Assembly: GCF_006974125.1 (NCBI RefSeq)
Contig: NZ_CP037858.1
Coordinates: forward strand, 3,968,001-4,032,000
DNA: 64,000 bases
From: Stenotrophomonas maltophilia
GTDB lineage: Bacteria > Pseudomonadota > Gammaproteobacteria > Xanthomonadales > Xanthomonadaceae
Reading direction: 5' to 3'
Positions 8,125 through 16,463 of the stretch are shown one piece after another. The notes beneath the pieces were generated by a model. The model was not told the DNA's origin and ran no database searches. It worked only from the letters and a program-made list of their open reading frames with translations. The position numbers were made by a program, and so were the translations under genes. Numbering within the stretch: the first letter of the stretch is position 1; every line of letters begins with the position of its first letter.

Positions 8125-10008
8125 TTACGCCTCTACTTCAACCGCCTGTTCGACGGCTGCCTGTCGCTGCAGTCGGGCTGCGAAATAGGCGGCAACTTGT
8201 GGATCTGTCGCGTAGACGTAGCAGCCCTTCATCCCTCGGGTCATCAAGGTGCGGTAGGTGTTCTTGATGATGGTGTCCGCAAGTTCGGCGGCATGGGCGG
8301 GATGGGACTTTGAGAGCTTCACGTACCCCAACATGGTCTTGTCGTGCCGAGCGCGCGCGCGTGGCACTGTCTTGAGGGCGCCGTTTTCCATGACGAGGTC
8401 CGGTCCGATGATTACCCCGATGTAGTCGACTTCCAGCCCCTGGCTGGTGTGGATGCAACCCACCTGGTCAATCGAGTCTGGGGAGACGATCCAAGGGATT
8501 TCAGCGTCGTTGAGGTTCCATTGCCGCTGATAGCTGCCGATGACAATATCCATCTCCTTATCGTTCTTCTTGCTTTTCCACGGCCAACAGTAGCCGGCTA
8601 CGACGCGTGCACGGTTGGCGGTGTTCTTTGCTTCGATGGCGGCATGAAGCGCGGATGGGTCGTTGAAAATCTGGAAGTCGTAACTGATCTCGTCCAGCGT
8701 GGTGTTTGCGGTTGGGCGGATATGAAGCACGTCATCCAGCCATGCCAGATAGCCGTCCGAGCCTGCACAGCGGAACTGCGAAGACAGCGCGTATTCCTCT
8801 ACGGTGGCACCACGGGCGACCGCAAATTCCCGAATGGCTTCCTTGGTGCCAATATCCTTGAGCGTGACCCGTTGGTCTTCATCAATGAAGAACACACTGC
8901 ACCGGGCGGCATTGATCAGCTCCATGATCTGGTTATTGCCCTCGTTTCCGTAGAATCCGCCTTGCTCGGTAAGCCGGTGCGCTTCATCGACGATCAGAGC
9001 GTCAAAGTCGTTCTGAGGGGAATCGATGAACTGGCCGGAGCCGTCAAGAAGCTGGTGCAGATGTGCGTTGTCTTTTGATTTTCCGAGCGAGCGACTGTAG
9101 ACCGCGCGTGGTGCGGCATTCTTCGAGACGTACCTGACGTTCAGGCCATTACGCAGCGTGGCAAGAAGATTCACGGCGACGACTGACTTGCCTGTGCCCG
9201 GACCGCCCTCAACGATGATGACACGAGGTTTTCCGTCAGCATGTGCTTGCGTGCATGCTGCCTTGGCGGCTTCGAACACGTGTTTCTGCTCGTCAAGCAA
9301 GGTAAAAGCGCTGTTTTCCGATAGCAGCCGATACACTTCGTCGGCGAGCACCTTGGAGGGACGGATGCGGCCGCTGTCCAGTTCGGCCAACACCGGGAGG
9401 CCATTGCCCTTGCTTGTGTATCGACTAATGAAGCTACGCATCCTCTCAAGTTCAGGCGTGCCCTTGAGGAAGAGTGGGGCGCGCTGGATGTAGGGCTGAT
9501 AGTGCGGTGAGTTGATGACGCCATCTGGCTCGTACTCGTGCAAGTAGGCGCAAGGGTGCAGTTGGAGCCGTCCTTCATGGACGGCCTCGTTGAAGCCTTC
9601 CAGGAACGCTGCATAGGACCAGGCCTGATAGCTTGGATGGACGCGCAGGTTCCCGGCGTGCAACTCGATCATGGCGTCGCGACTGGACGGTTTGACGGCT
9701 GACCACTGCTTGAGTTCTACGATGATGACGTGTGGCGAACCATCTTCGGCATGCCCGGTCAGGACAACATCGATGCGCTTTCGCGATTGCGGAAGAATGA
9801 ACTCCACTGCTACGCCGATGTCACCGGGGATGGAAGGGTCGTTCAGCGCACGCGCGACGTATCCCAGTGAGGCGCGCCAGGATTTTACTTCGGAATCGCT
9901 GACCTTGGTGTTGGTCGCTGCCTTGTAGCTGGCGAGGATGACCTGGTCGATCTCCTGATCGTTGCACTGACGAAGGAAGGTGTCCTTGTCTGCCTGATAG
10001 ACGATCAT
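8125..10008 (-). CDS. PD-(D/E)xK nuclease plus DUF2075 (Schlafen-group) helicase
   Basis: A 627-residue protein. Residues about 60-105 look like a PD-(D/E)xK nuclease core: AVEF, then RIDVVL with Asp80, then VIIVELKQW with Glu98-x-Lys100. From about 240 it is a superfamily 1-type helicase of the DUF2075/Schlafen group 3 kind: Walker A GGPGTGKS (268-275), Walker B LIVDEAH (338-344), a SSQFRCAGSDGYLAWL motif, then a C-terminal QVGCIHTSQGLEVDYIGVIIG motif and a TRGMKGCYVY end. Relatives are found in defence islands. Its start overlaps the MazG-like gene's stop by four bases, so the two form one operon. The DNA is AT-richer than its neighbours. Confidence 0.85.
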   Translation of the reverse strand: MIVYQADKDTFLRQCNDQEIDQVILASYKAATNTKVSDSEVKSWRASLGYVARALNDPSIPGDIGVAVEFILPQSRKRIDVVLTGHAEDGSPHVIIVELKQWSAVKPSSRDAMIELHAGNLRVHPSYQAWSYAAFLEGFNEAVHEGRLQLHPCAYLHEYEPDGVINSPHYQPYIQRAPLFLKGTPELERMRSFISRYTSKGNGLPVLAELDSGRIRPSKVLADEVYRLLSENSAFTLLDEQKHVFEAAKAACTQAHADGKPRVIIVEGGPGTGKSVVAVNLLATLRNGLNVRYVSKNAAPRAVYSRSLGKSKDNAHLHQLLDGSGQFIDSPQNDFDALIVDEAHRLTEQGGFYGNEGNNQIMELINAARCSVFFIDEDQRVTLKDIGTKEAIREFAVARGATVEEYALSSQFRCAGSDGYLAWLDDVLHIRPTANTTLDEISYDFQIFNDPSALHAAIEAKNTANRARVVAGYCWPWKSKKNDKEMDIVIGSYQRQWNLNDAEIPWIVSPDSIDQVGCIHTSQGLEVDYIGVIIGPDLVMENGALKTVPRARARHDKTMLGYVKLSKSHPAHAAELADTIIKNTYRTLMTRGMKGCYVYATDPQVAAYFAARLQRQAAVEQAVEVEA

Positions 10009-10379
10009 GGCTGCACCAGCTTGTTGTACTTGGTGCTGACGCCACGCGAGAGGTCGACCGGGTACTTGGCGGCATTCATGGCCAGCTTGCTGCTGACGGC
10101 TTCATTCAGGTCGATGCCGAGCACGTCCGACAGCCGGATGAGGTACAGGGCTACATCGGCGATCTCATCGCGCACCGCCTTGGCGGTGGCTTCAGAGGAC
10201 GCTGCCTTGAAGGAGTCGGCCTCCGTCATCCACTGGAATATTTCGTTCAGCTCTCCAACTTCACCAGAGAGGGCCATGACAAGGTTCTTGGGGGAGTGGA
10301 ACTGCGCCCAATCACGGACTTCGGCAAATTCCTTGAGCGCTTGGGCAGCGCCCTGAACCTCGACAAGAGGGTGTTCCAT
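10005..10379 (-). CDS. MazG-like nucleotide pyrophosphohydrolase
   Basis: A 124-residue all-alpha NTP pyrophosphatase. The metal-binding pattern is complete: SGEVGELNEIFQW (Glu40, Glu43) in one helix and RDEIADVALYLIRL (Glu72, Asp75) in the other. Family members hydrolyse (d)NTPs to monophosphates. It is the first gene of the two-gene operon with the nuclease-helicase. The pairing suggests nucleotide depletion or clearing of modified nucleotides joined to nucleic acid cleavage. Single-domain length is normal for the dCTPase/RS21-C6 branch. Substrate is unknown. Confidence 0.85.
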   Translation of the reverse strand: MEHPLVEVQGAAQALKEFAEVRDWAQFHSPKNLVMALSGEVGELNEIFQWMTEADSFKAASSEATAKAVRDEIADVALYLIRLSDVLGIDLNEAVSSKLAMNAAKYPVDLSRGVSTKYNKLVQP

Positions 10380-10469
10380 GGCATGGCCTTATACGACACG
10401 ATTTGGCCAATTCTACCCATCCCGACGGGGCGTAAGCGACATTTCGCTCTTGATATCCAGGCAAGCAGC

Positions 10470-10491
10470 AAGGGCGCCGATGGGCGCCCTT
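10470..10491. terminator. Strong GC hairpin between two minus-strand transcription units
   Basis: AAGGGCGCC and GGCGCCCTT flank a four-base GATG loop. There is no T run on either side, so termination is possible but not assured. It lies between the MazG-like operon and the metallopeptidase gene. Confidence 0.4.
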
Positions 10492-10524
10492 GTGGGTGGT
10501 GCGATCAGGCGACGGTTGGCCGCC

Positions 10525-10553
10525 GAGGTGTCAACCTTGGCACCTCTGCCTAC
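10525..10553 (-). repeat. SMAG-like REP palindrome over the peptidase stop codon
   Basis: Read on the minus strand it starts GTAG and folds AGGTGCCAAGGTTGACACCT. The GTAG head lies inside the last codons of the metallopeptidase gene, and the palindrome supplies its TGA stop at 10531-10533. Confidence 0.6.
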
Positions 10554-11910
10554 CACCAGCTACACAGCTGGCCCGCCAATTCTCCCAGGCCTTGGCATCG
10601 ATGCCGGCCTTCAATGCGATGCCTTGCAGCTCCGCCCAGCTCTTCGGCGACGGCGCGGCCAGCAGCCCGCGCATGAAGGCCTGCATCTTCGCTTCGCCCA
10701 CTTGCTTCTCCAGCGAGAGCAACAGCAAGGGCGCATAGACGTAACGATACATCTCGCCCAGATCCGATTTGCCGTCGATGGCATCAATCGCGGGCAGCGG
10801 CTTGTCCTGCGTGTCGATGGCCGACTGCAGTCGCGCGATGTAGCGATCCGCCGCGGCATCGCCACTGATCTCGCGCAGCGCCTTGATCGACAGGAATTCG
10901 GCGCTGGATTCCAGCAGCACCCAGAAGTAGGGGCCCTGCGGACGGTTCAGCGTACCGAAGTAGTAGTGGCCCATTTCGTGCGCGACGTACTGCACGCGCC
11001 GCTCTGCCTTCTCGCCACCGGCCAGCAGCGAGTCGGCCACGTTGCCGATGCTGCCGCTCATGGCGATGGTGGGCCAGGTGGCAAAGCCCCACTCGCTGCC
11101 TTCGCGGTCGCGCTCGATCTGGTTGAGCGTGACCATGCGCAGGAAAGTGGGGCGGTCGGCCAGCGGTACGCCCATGTAGCGGCCGTGCACGTCGGCTACC
11201 TTCTGCACGGTGCTGGATAGTGCATCGACCTTGGCCGTGGGCAGGGTCTCATTGAGGATGGTGACCTGCGCGGTACGGGTGATCGGGCCGCTGCCACCGA
11301 ACAGCAGGATCGGCCGCGCGTTGTCGCTGCGGAATCGCCCCTGCGCGCTTTCGATGGCCGGGCTGCCGTTGAGATACAGGAAGCGGCAGCCGGCGCAATC
11401 CACCTGCAGGTCGTAGCGGCTTTCGCTGCTGCGCACGCGCGCCATGGGGTCGAACGCCTGCGGCAACCATGCGGACTGTTCGGTGAAACGGGCGCTGTCG
11501 CCGTTGAAGGCCATCATGCCTTTGAAGTCGCCCAGGGCGTCGTGCTTCGGGTACAGCGGAAACGCGCCCACGTACTGCACGCAGAGCGTGGCGGCGGGCT
11601 CGGCCAGGGTGTAGACACGCGCCTCGCCGTCCACGCTCGGGTCGTACCAGCCATCGAACCCTACCGGCTTGCCGTCACCGTCGGTGACCCGCGCGACGTT
11701 CAGGCCGGCGTTGAGCACGAAGTGGGCTTGGGCGTTGGCGGGGGAATTGGATGCGCATACATCGCCATCTACGCGGCCGGTCGCGATATCCACCCGCACG
11801 CTGCCGGTGGTGAGCGGCGTGGCTGGCTGCGCGGGCAGGGCAGCCTGGCTGATGGCGGGGGAGAGCAGTGCGGCGACAACGGCGGGCAGCAGGGCCTTGC
11901 AGGGGTTCAT
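10531..11910 (-). CDS. Secreted M1-like (gluzincin) metallopeptidase
   Basis: A 459-residue protein. A signal peptide (residues 1-23, ALLPAVVAALLSPAISQA) points to export. A beta-rich N-terminal domain is followed by a gluzincin zinc site: HEMGH (311-315) and, after exactly 18 residues, Glu334 in LLESSAEF, the spacing of M1 aminopeptidases. The family's GAMEN motif is not obvious; TIAMSGSIGN (281-290) lies where it would be expected. That may mean altered specificity. The start at 11910 has an AAGGA site six bases upstream; the open frame upstream is spurious. The last codons overlap a REP palindrome. Its substrate cannot be stated. Confidence 0.8.
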   Translation of the reverse strand: MNPCKALLPAVVAALLSPAISQAALPAQPATPLTTGSVRVDIATGRVDGDVCASNSPANAQAHFVLNAGLNVARVTDGDGKPVGFDGWYDPSVDGEARVYTLAEPAATLCVQYVGAFPLYPKHDALGDFKGMMAFNGDSARFTEQSAWLPQAFDPMARVRSSESRYDLQVDCAGCRFLYLNGSPAIESAQGRFRSDNARPILLFGGSGPITRTAQVTILNETLPTAKVDALSSTVQKVADVHGRYMGVPLADRPTFLRMVTLNQIERDREGSEWGFATWPTIAMSGSIGNVADSLLAGGEKAERRVQYVAHEMGHYYFGTLNRPQGPYFWVLLESSAEFLSIKALREISGDAAADRYIARLQSAIDTQDKPLPAIDAIDGKSDLGEMYRYVYAPLLLLSLEKQVGEAKMQAFMRGLLAAPSPKSWAELQGIALKAGIDAKAWENWRASCVAGGRQRCQG

Positions 11911-12076
11911 CGAGCCATCCTTGGGTGGATTGCGTTGACTATAGGGCCAACAGCGATGGGTGCAGAGAGGCTTCAGGTCATCCGGCCTTGTGGGGCTGGC
12001 GGGATGCCCTGGCGTGGTGCAGGCATAATGCCAACGGGACGAAAGGATGCCCGCGAACAGGAAGGTCGCCTGCGCC

Positions 12077-12556
12077 ATGACGGACATGCCAACCCAGCTC
12101 ACGACCGACTTCGATGCGGTGCTCGACCGTGGTGACATTGCCGAGGCGCGGCGGCTGTTGGCCCCGCAGCTTGCACGCGGGTGTGCCGAAGCGTTGTTTC
12201 TCTCTTCTTCGATGCCTGCAGGGGAGGACGACGTACATGCCGATGCGGACAGCTTCGCAACCCTCAAGCAGGCGGCGGAGAAGGGCTATATCCCCGCGAT
12301 CTACGCGGTAGGGCTGTGCCTGCTGACGGGTGACGGCGTTGAGCAGGACGTCACGCGGGCGGCCGCGCATTTTGAGCGGGCATCGAAGGCCGGCTATCCG
12401 TCTGCCATGTACGAGTTTGGGCTGGCGTTGTTCCATGGCAACGGTGTCGCCAGGGATGTGCCGCGTGCGGTGTCCCTGATCCGCGCTTCGGCGCAGGCTG
12501 GGGATGAGTACGCCAGGGAGTTTCTGCAGGCGCATTCATTGGACGTGGGCATGTAG
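12077..12556 (+). CDS. Sel1-like repeat protein
   Basis: A 159-residue protein with tandem Sel1/TPR-like repeats: GYIPAIYAVGLCLLTGDGVEQD, then GYPSAMYEFGLALFHGNGVARD, each about 36 residues with the A-x-G-x-x-L-x-x-G-x-G-V signature, plus a degenerate repeat at the N-terminus. Such proteins are protein-protein scaffolds. No signal peptide is seen, so it is probably cytoplasmic. The start at 12077 was chosen because AGGAAGG lies 11 bases upstream; an ATG at 12047 would add ten residues but has no spaced ribosome site. It stands alone between the divergent peptidase gene and the 3-hydroxybutyrate dehydrogenase gene. Confidence 0.82.
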   Translation: MTDMPTQLTTDFDAVLDRGDIAEARRLLAPQLARGCAEALFLSSSMPAGEDDVHADADSFATLKQAAEKGYIPAIYAVGLCLLTGDGVEQDVTRAAAHFERASKAGYPSAMYEFGLALFHGNGVARDVPRAVSLIRASAQAGDEYAREFLQAHSLDVGM

Positions 12557-12616
12557 GAGGTTGGGCGGCGGCAGGCGACGTTACACTGGCCATCTACCCC
12601 CGACGGAAGCTCGCGC

Positions 12617-13399
12617 ATGTTCTCTGGAAAGGTTGCGGTGGTTACCGGCTCCACCAGCGGTATCGGTCTTGGCATCGCCACGGCGCTGGCGCGGCAGGGG
12701 GCCGATATCGTGCTGAATGGCTTCGGCGATGCGGCGGAGATCGAGCGCATCCGTACCGGACTGGAAGCCGAGTTCGGGGTGCGCGTGGCGCATGACGGCG
12801 CCGACCTGTCCATGGGCGAGGCGGTGCGCGGTCTGATCGCCCAAGCCGTCGCGACGATGGGTCGCATCGACATCCTGGTGAACAACGCGGGCATCCAGCA
12901 CACAGCATCGATCGAGGAATTTCCTGTCGAGAAGTGGGATGCGATCCTGGCGCTGAATCTCTCGGCGGTGTTCCATGCAACGGCGGCGGCCTTGCCCCAC
13001 ATGAAACAGCAGGGCGCCGGCCGCATCATCAACATCGCATCAGTGCACGGGTTGGTGGGCTCGGTGAACAAGTCGGCCTATGTGGCGGCCAAGCATGGTG
13101 TGGTGGGGTTCACCAAGGTGACCGCGCTGGAGAATGCGGGCACTGGCAGCACCGCCAATGCGATCTGCCCGGGCTGGGTGCGGACGGCGCTGGTCGAGCA
13201 GCAGATCACCGCGTTGGCCGAGCGCGAAGGCACGGACCAGGAGACCGCCGCGCGTGCGCTGCTGGCTGAGAAGCAGCCGTCGTTGCAGTTTGTGACGCCC
13301 GAGCAGCTGGGCGAGATGGTGGTGTTCCTGGCCTCGGACGCGGCGGCGCAGATTACCGGCACGGCGCTGCCGGTGGATGGGGGCTGGACGGCGCGCTAG
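12617..13399 (+). CDS. bdhA: 3-hydroxybutyrate dehydrogenase (SDR family)
   Basis: A 260-residue classical short-chain dehydrogenase. The cofactor loop is TGSTSGIGLGIA (9-20), the NNAG strand is present, and the active site has a serine in INIASVHG and the YVAAKHG Tyr/Lys pair. The run of HMKQQGAGRIINIASVHGLVGS and the QPSLQFVTPEQLGE segment near the C-terminus are typical of D-3-hydroxybutyrate dehydrogenase, which interconverts 3-hydroxybutyrate and acetoacetate with NAD. The gene stands alone with a GGAAG-type site upstream. Its stop overlaps the convergent membrane protein gene by four bases. The assignment to this subfamily is strong but unaided by a search. Confidence 0.88.
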   Translation: MFSGKVAVVTGSTSGIGLGIATALARQGADIVLNGFGDAAEIERIRTGLEAEFGVRVAHDGADLSMGEAVRGLIAQAVATMGRIDILVNNAGIQHTASIEEFPVEKWDAILALNLSAVFHATAAALPHMKQQGAGRIINIASVHGLVGSVNKSAYVAAKHGVVGFTKVTALENAGTGSTANAICPGWVRTALVEQQITALAEREGTDQETAARALLAEKQPSLQFVTPEQLGEMVVFLASDAAAQITGTALPVDGGWTAR

Positions 13400-14160
13400 C
13401 TGGCTGGCTGCGCCTTACGCTGCAGCATCGGCAGTGCCACCAGCGTGGCGAGGAGGGTGAACAGCACCAGCGACGAGCCGACCGTGCCGAAGCCCAGGCC
13501 GCCCTTTTCCAGCGGTTTGGTGAGCAGGTCGCCGAAGGTGGCGCCGAACGGGCGGGTGAGCACGAAGGCGATCCAGAACAGGACGACCTGGTTGATGCCC
13601 TTGATGCGGCTGGCCAGTGCGGTGAGCGCGATGAGGCTGCCGATCAGCAGTGCGCCGCCGGTGAAGCCCAGCCCGGAATCGTCGGCCAGGAAGTCGCCCA
13701 GCGCGGTGCCGAGCGTGTTGGAGAACAGCACGGCGGTCCAGTAGAAGCCTTCGGCGCGGCGCGATGCGATGTTGCTGACCGAGATGGACTTTTCCGATAA
13801 CCGCCAGGCCAGCAGCACCAGCGCCAGGCAGCCGGCCAGCAGGCTGGCACCGGTGGCGTAGCCCAGGCCGAGGGTGCGGTCGAGCAGGTCGGACATGGTG
13901 GTGCCTGCGGTGCTGGTGGCCAGCACCACCGACCAGAACAGCACCGGGTGGAAGCGCCGTGCAGACAGCTGGAGGGCCAACAAGCCGGCAAAGATCGCCA
14001 GCAGGATGGCCGAGCTGGCCACGTAGCCCAGGTTGAGCGTCATCGACAGCAGGTCGCCGGCGGTCTCGCCGAGGGTGGTGGCGGCGATCTTCATCACCCA
14101 GAAGCCGAGGGTGACCGCCGCCACTTTGCTGTGCAGGGACTCTGCGTCTGAAGCACTCAT
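13396..14160 (-). CDS. COG4705-type integral membrane protein with internal repeats
   Basis: A 254-residue membrane protein with about eight helices. It is built from four repeats, each a helix, a G-x-T-x-G-D-x-L loop and a GLGY/GLGF turn: TTLGETAGDLLSMTLNLGY, STAGTTMSDLLDRTLGLGY, NTLGTALGDFLADDSGLGF, and RPFGATFGDLLTKPLEKGGLGF. This matches the uncharacterised COG4705 family of membrane-anchored proteins. Repeats around a conserved Asp suggest a transporter, but no substrate is known. The start at 14160 begins MSASDAESLHSKV; upstream codons are unlike protein. Confidence 0.8.
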   Translation of the reverse strand: MSASDAESLHSKVAAVTLGFWVMKIAATTLGETAGDLLSMTLNLGYVASSAILLAIFAGLLALQLSARRFHPVLFWSVVLATSTAGTTMSDLLDRTLGLGYATGASLLAGCLALVLLAWRLSEKSISVSNIASRRAEGFYWTAVLFSNTLGTALGDFLADDSGLGFTGGALLIGSLIALTALASRIKGINQVVLFWIAFVLTRPFGATFGDLLTKPLEKGGLGFGTVGSSLVLFTLLATLVALPMLQRKAQPAS

Positions 14161-14340
14161 CGAACGTCGCCAGGGTTGCCTGTGGGCGATGCTGTGGCGG
14201 CGGGCGTCGTAACGTGGTCGGAACCGGGTTTGGTGAGGGTGAGCGTTGGGCGTGGCGTTCAGCCCGCGCTGGTCAGCCGATATGATAGGCAATCGTGTAA
14301 GCGATTCATCCGCACAGAATCACCGCTTCAGGAGTCAAGG

Positions 14341-15012
14341 ATGTCCGACGTATCGCTAAGGTCCAGCATAATTGTTGCAGTTGTCTCTTCCGTACTCAGC
14401 TCTGTCCTGACTCTGGGGGGCGGTCTGATGCTGCAATCGTACATATCAGAGAAGAGCGAAGCTGAAAGATTCGCCGAAGGCGCCCAGCTTACCTTCCAGG
14501 AAACGGTAGTTCTCCTCAATGAAGGCTACTTGGCCTTGAAGCAGCTGCAATGGGCGACGGACGGAAAGGGATGGGAGGAAGTGAAAGACGGTCCTTGGCT
14601 GGATTACATGGAGTTCAACCGCCAATGGAATCAGAAGTTGATCGCACACTACTTTAAGATTGAGCGGTACTTTGGGACCGGTGCAGCAAAGAAGCTGGTT
14701 GATCTCAGTGGGGCGGCTGAGCCGAATGTGCTGGCGGCCGATGCCGAAAGCTATAGCTTCAAGGATCATGCGGACGCGATCGAGTACTCAATACGGCGCG
14801 CCACGATAAGCAGGATGGTCTTCGACAAGGAAAGCGCGAAGCTTCTTCAAGCTGAGTTAATTGATCATCTTGAAGATGATCGTCAGAACAGAGAGAAAAT
14901 GTCGGATCTGATGGGGGCTTACCAGAAGAGCGTGGTTGGCTACAGCCGTGGATTGGATAGAACTCTCGATCAGTTGGGTGTTAAGCGCGTTGTGGCCAAA
15001 TCGCATCAGTAG
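14341..15012 (+). CDS. Single-pass membrane protein of unknown function
   Basis: A 223-residue protein. An N-terminal hydrophobic helix (residues 9-32, IIVAVVSSVLSSVLTLGGGLML) anchors a charged, largely helical domain rich in Tyr, Trp and Lys/Glu pairs. No family is recognised. AGGAG lies eight bases before the ATG. Codon use is much less GC-biased than in the neighbours, which suggests recent acquisition. It stands alone between two minus-strand units. Confidence 0.6.
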   Translation: MSDVSLRSSIIVAVVSSVLSSVLTLGGGLMLQSYISEKSEAERFAEGAQLTFQETVVLLNEGYLALKQLQWATDGKGWEEVKDGPWLDYMEFNRQWNQKLIAHYFKIERYFGTGAAKKLVDLSGAAEPNVLAADAESYSFKDHADAIEYSIRRATISRMVFDKESAKLLQAELIDHLEDDRQNREKMSDLMGAYQKSVVGYSRGLDRTLDQLGVKRVVAKSHQ

Positions 15013-15055
15013 GCGTGGCGGGTGAATCACCAGAGGAAGGAATGTTTTTGCACGC

Positions 15056-15520
15056 TCAACTCGGCTTCGCAAACACATCCAGCCCCTTGCCCGTCTCCAA
15101 CAACGACTTCAGGCTCGACAGCACGATCGGCCAGCCCTGGCGGATGCCGGTATCCATGCCGCTGCCCGGCTCCAGTTCGTCGTGGGTGACGGTCAGGCGC
15201 ACCATGTCCTGGTAGGGCACGATGTCGAAGGTGACGCGGCTGTAGGCATCCGGGTTGTCGGCCTGCGAGGCGGCGGCCCAGGTAATGACCAGACGCGAGG
15301 GCGGGGTGCTTTCCACCACTTCGCCGACCAGCTCGACCGAGCGCGTTTCGTTGGCGCGCACATGCTGCCAGCGCGAACCGGGCTTCCAGTCCGAGACGTT
15401 TTCATGGCCCCAGTAGCGGCTGGCAATCTCGGGGCGGGTGATGGCCTCGAACACCTTCTGCGGTGTGGAGGCGATGTAGATCACGTGGATGAAGCGGGTG
15501 GTCTCTGCAGACATCGTCAT
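15056..15520 (-). CDS. SRPBCC (AHSA1-type) domain protein
   Basis: A 154-residue START/Bet v1-fold protein of the activator-of-Hsp90 (AHSA1) branch: IYIASTPQKVFEAITRPEIASRYWGH near the start, a SDWKPGSRW loop, and a C-terminal helix GWPIVLSSLKSLLETG. These proteins bind small hydrophobic ligands and are often encoded with an ArsR regulator. Its start overlaps the ArsR gene's stop by four bases (ATGA on the minus strand), so it is translated with it. Confidence 0.87.
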   Translation of the reverse strand: MTMSAETTRFIHVIYIASTPQKVFEAITRPEIASRYWGHENVSDWKPGSRWQHVRANETRSVELVGEVVESTPPSRLVITWAAASQADNPDAYSRVTFDIVPYQDMVRLTVTHDELEPGSGMDTGIRQGWPIVLSSLKSLLETGKGLDVFAKPS

Positions 15521-15831
15521 TCTCCTTCCAGTTCTCGTTTCAGGTCATGCAGCAGGCTCAGGCGCTGCTGCTCGAACTTGCGTACCCAGCGCTCGTAGAC
15601 TTCATGCAGTGGCACGGGGTTGATGAAGTGCAGCTTTTCTCGGCCACGGCGCACGGTGCTGATCAGATTGGCGTCTTCCAGCAGGCCCAGGTGCTGGGTG
15701 ACCGATTGCCGGGCCATGTCCAGGTGCTCGCAGAGCTGGCCCAGGGTCTGGCCGTTGTCTTCGCAGAGCAGGTCCAGCAGCGTCCTGCGCGTGGGATCGG
15801 CCAGGGCCTTGAACACCTTGTCTGCATTCAT
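15517..15831 (-). CDS. ArsR-family transcriptional regulator
   Basis: A 104-residue winged-helix protein: VFKALADPTRRTLLDLLCEDNGQTLGQLCEHLDMARQSVTQHLGLLEDANLI, the ArsR DNA-binding core, then a RRGREKLHFINPVPL wing. No metal-binding CxC motif is seen, so it belongs to the metal-independent branch paired with SRPBCC proteins. It lies between two SRPBCC genes on the same strand, 11 bases after one and overlapping the other, and probably autoregulates the trio. Confidence 0.9.
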   Translation of the reverse strand: MNADKVFKALADPTRRTLLDLLCEDNGQTLGQLCEHLDMARQSVTQHLGLLEDANLISTVRRGREKLHFINPVPLHEVYERWVRKFEQQRLSLLHDLKRELEGE

Positions 15832-15842
15832 GCGGGGGGTCT

Positions 15843-16298
15843 TCAGTTCCAGTTGTCGATCCTGACGTCGTGCGGGTTGGGCTGGCCCTTGCCGGTTTCC
15901 AGCAGGGCTTTGAGACTCATCAGGAACACCGCCCACTTGGTGCTGCAGTGGGAGGTGAACTCGACGCGCTCCTTCCAGCTTTCGTGGGTGAACAGCACGA
16001 TGCAGTAGTCGCCTTCCTGTTTCAGTGCGAAACGCGCATGCGTGCCGATCCATTCGGCGGGGCCGGCGAGGAACTTCCAGAGCACGAGTTCGTCAGGAAC
16101 GAGCTGTTCGAGCTGCATTTCCATGGCGCCGATTTCCTGGCCGTTGTTGGTGAAACGGACCTTGACCGTGCCACCGGTCTCGTGTTCGCCGTGGGTGTCT
16201 TCGGCCCACCAGGCGGCGACGCCTTCGGGGGTGGCCAGGGCCTGGTACACCTGGCTTGCAGGGGCCTTGATGCCGACCCGATGTGCGATATCCACCAT
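15843..16298 (-). CDS. SRPBCC (AHSA1-type) domain protein
   Basis: A 151-residue START/Bet v1-fold protein, first of a three-gene operon with the ArsR gene and a second SRPBCC gene. Motifs: VGIKAPASQVYQALATPEGVAAWWAEDT, VLWKFLAGPAEWIGTHARF, and a C-terminal AVFLMSLKALLETGKG helix. The two SRPBCC proteins share the closing SLK-LLETGKG helix, so they probably arose by duplication. The start at 16298 has a GAGGAACC site upstream. Ligand unknown. Confidence 0.87.
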   Translation of the reverse strand: MVDIAHRVGIKAPASQVYQALATPEGVAAWWAEDTHGEHETGGTVKVRFTNNGQEIGAMEMQLEQLVPDELVLWKFLAGPAEWIGTHARFALKQEGDYCIVLFTHESWKERVEFTSHCSTKWAVFLMSLKALLETGKGQPNPHDVRIDNWN

Positions 16299-16399
16299 TG
16301 CAGGTTCCTCGCGATGGGCAGGCAGGCGCCGCCCTTGGGATGGACTATATGCAGGTAAATACCTGCATGTCAAATCCGGCCCACGGACTTCCGGCCTTG

Positions 16400-16422
16400 G
16401 TAGTGCCGGCCGCTGGCCGGCA
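16400..16422 (+). repeat. SMAG REP palindrome
   Basis: GTAG followed by TGCCGGCC-GCT-GGCCGGCA, the classic Stenotrophomonas GTAG-headed stem-loop, in the intergenic space before the GNAT gene. Confidence 0.8.
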
Positions 16423-16463
16423 TCCTCGTGGCAGTTGATTGACGCGTTGAAAGGAGTGCGCGC

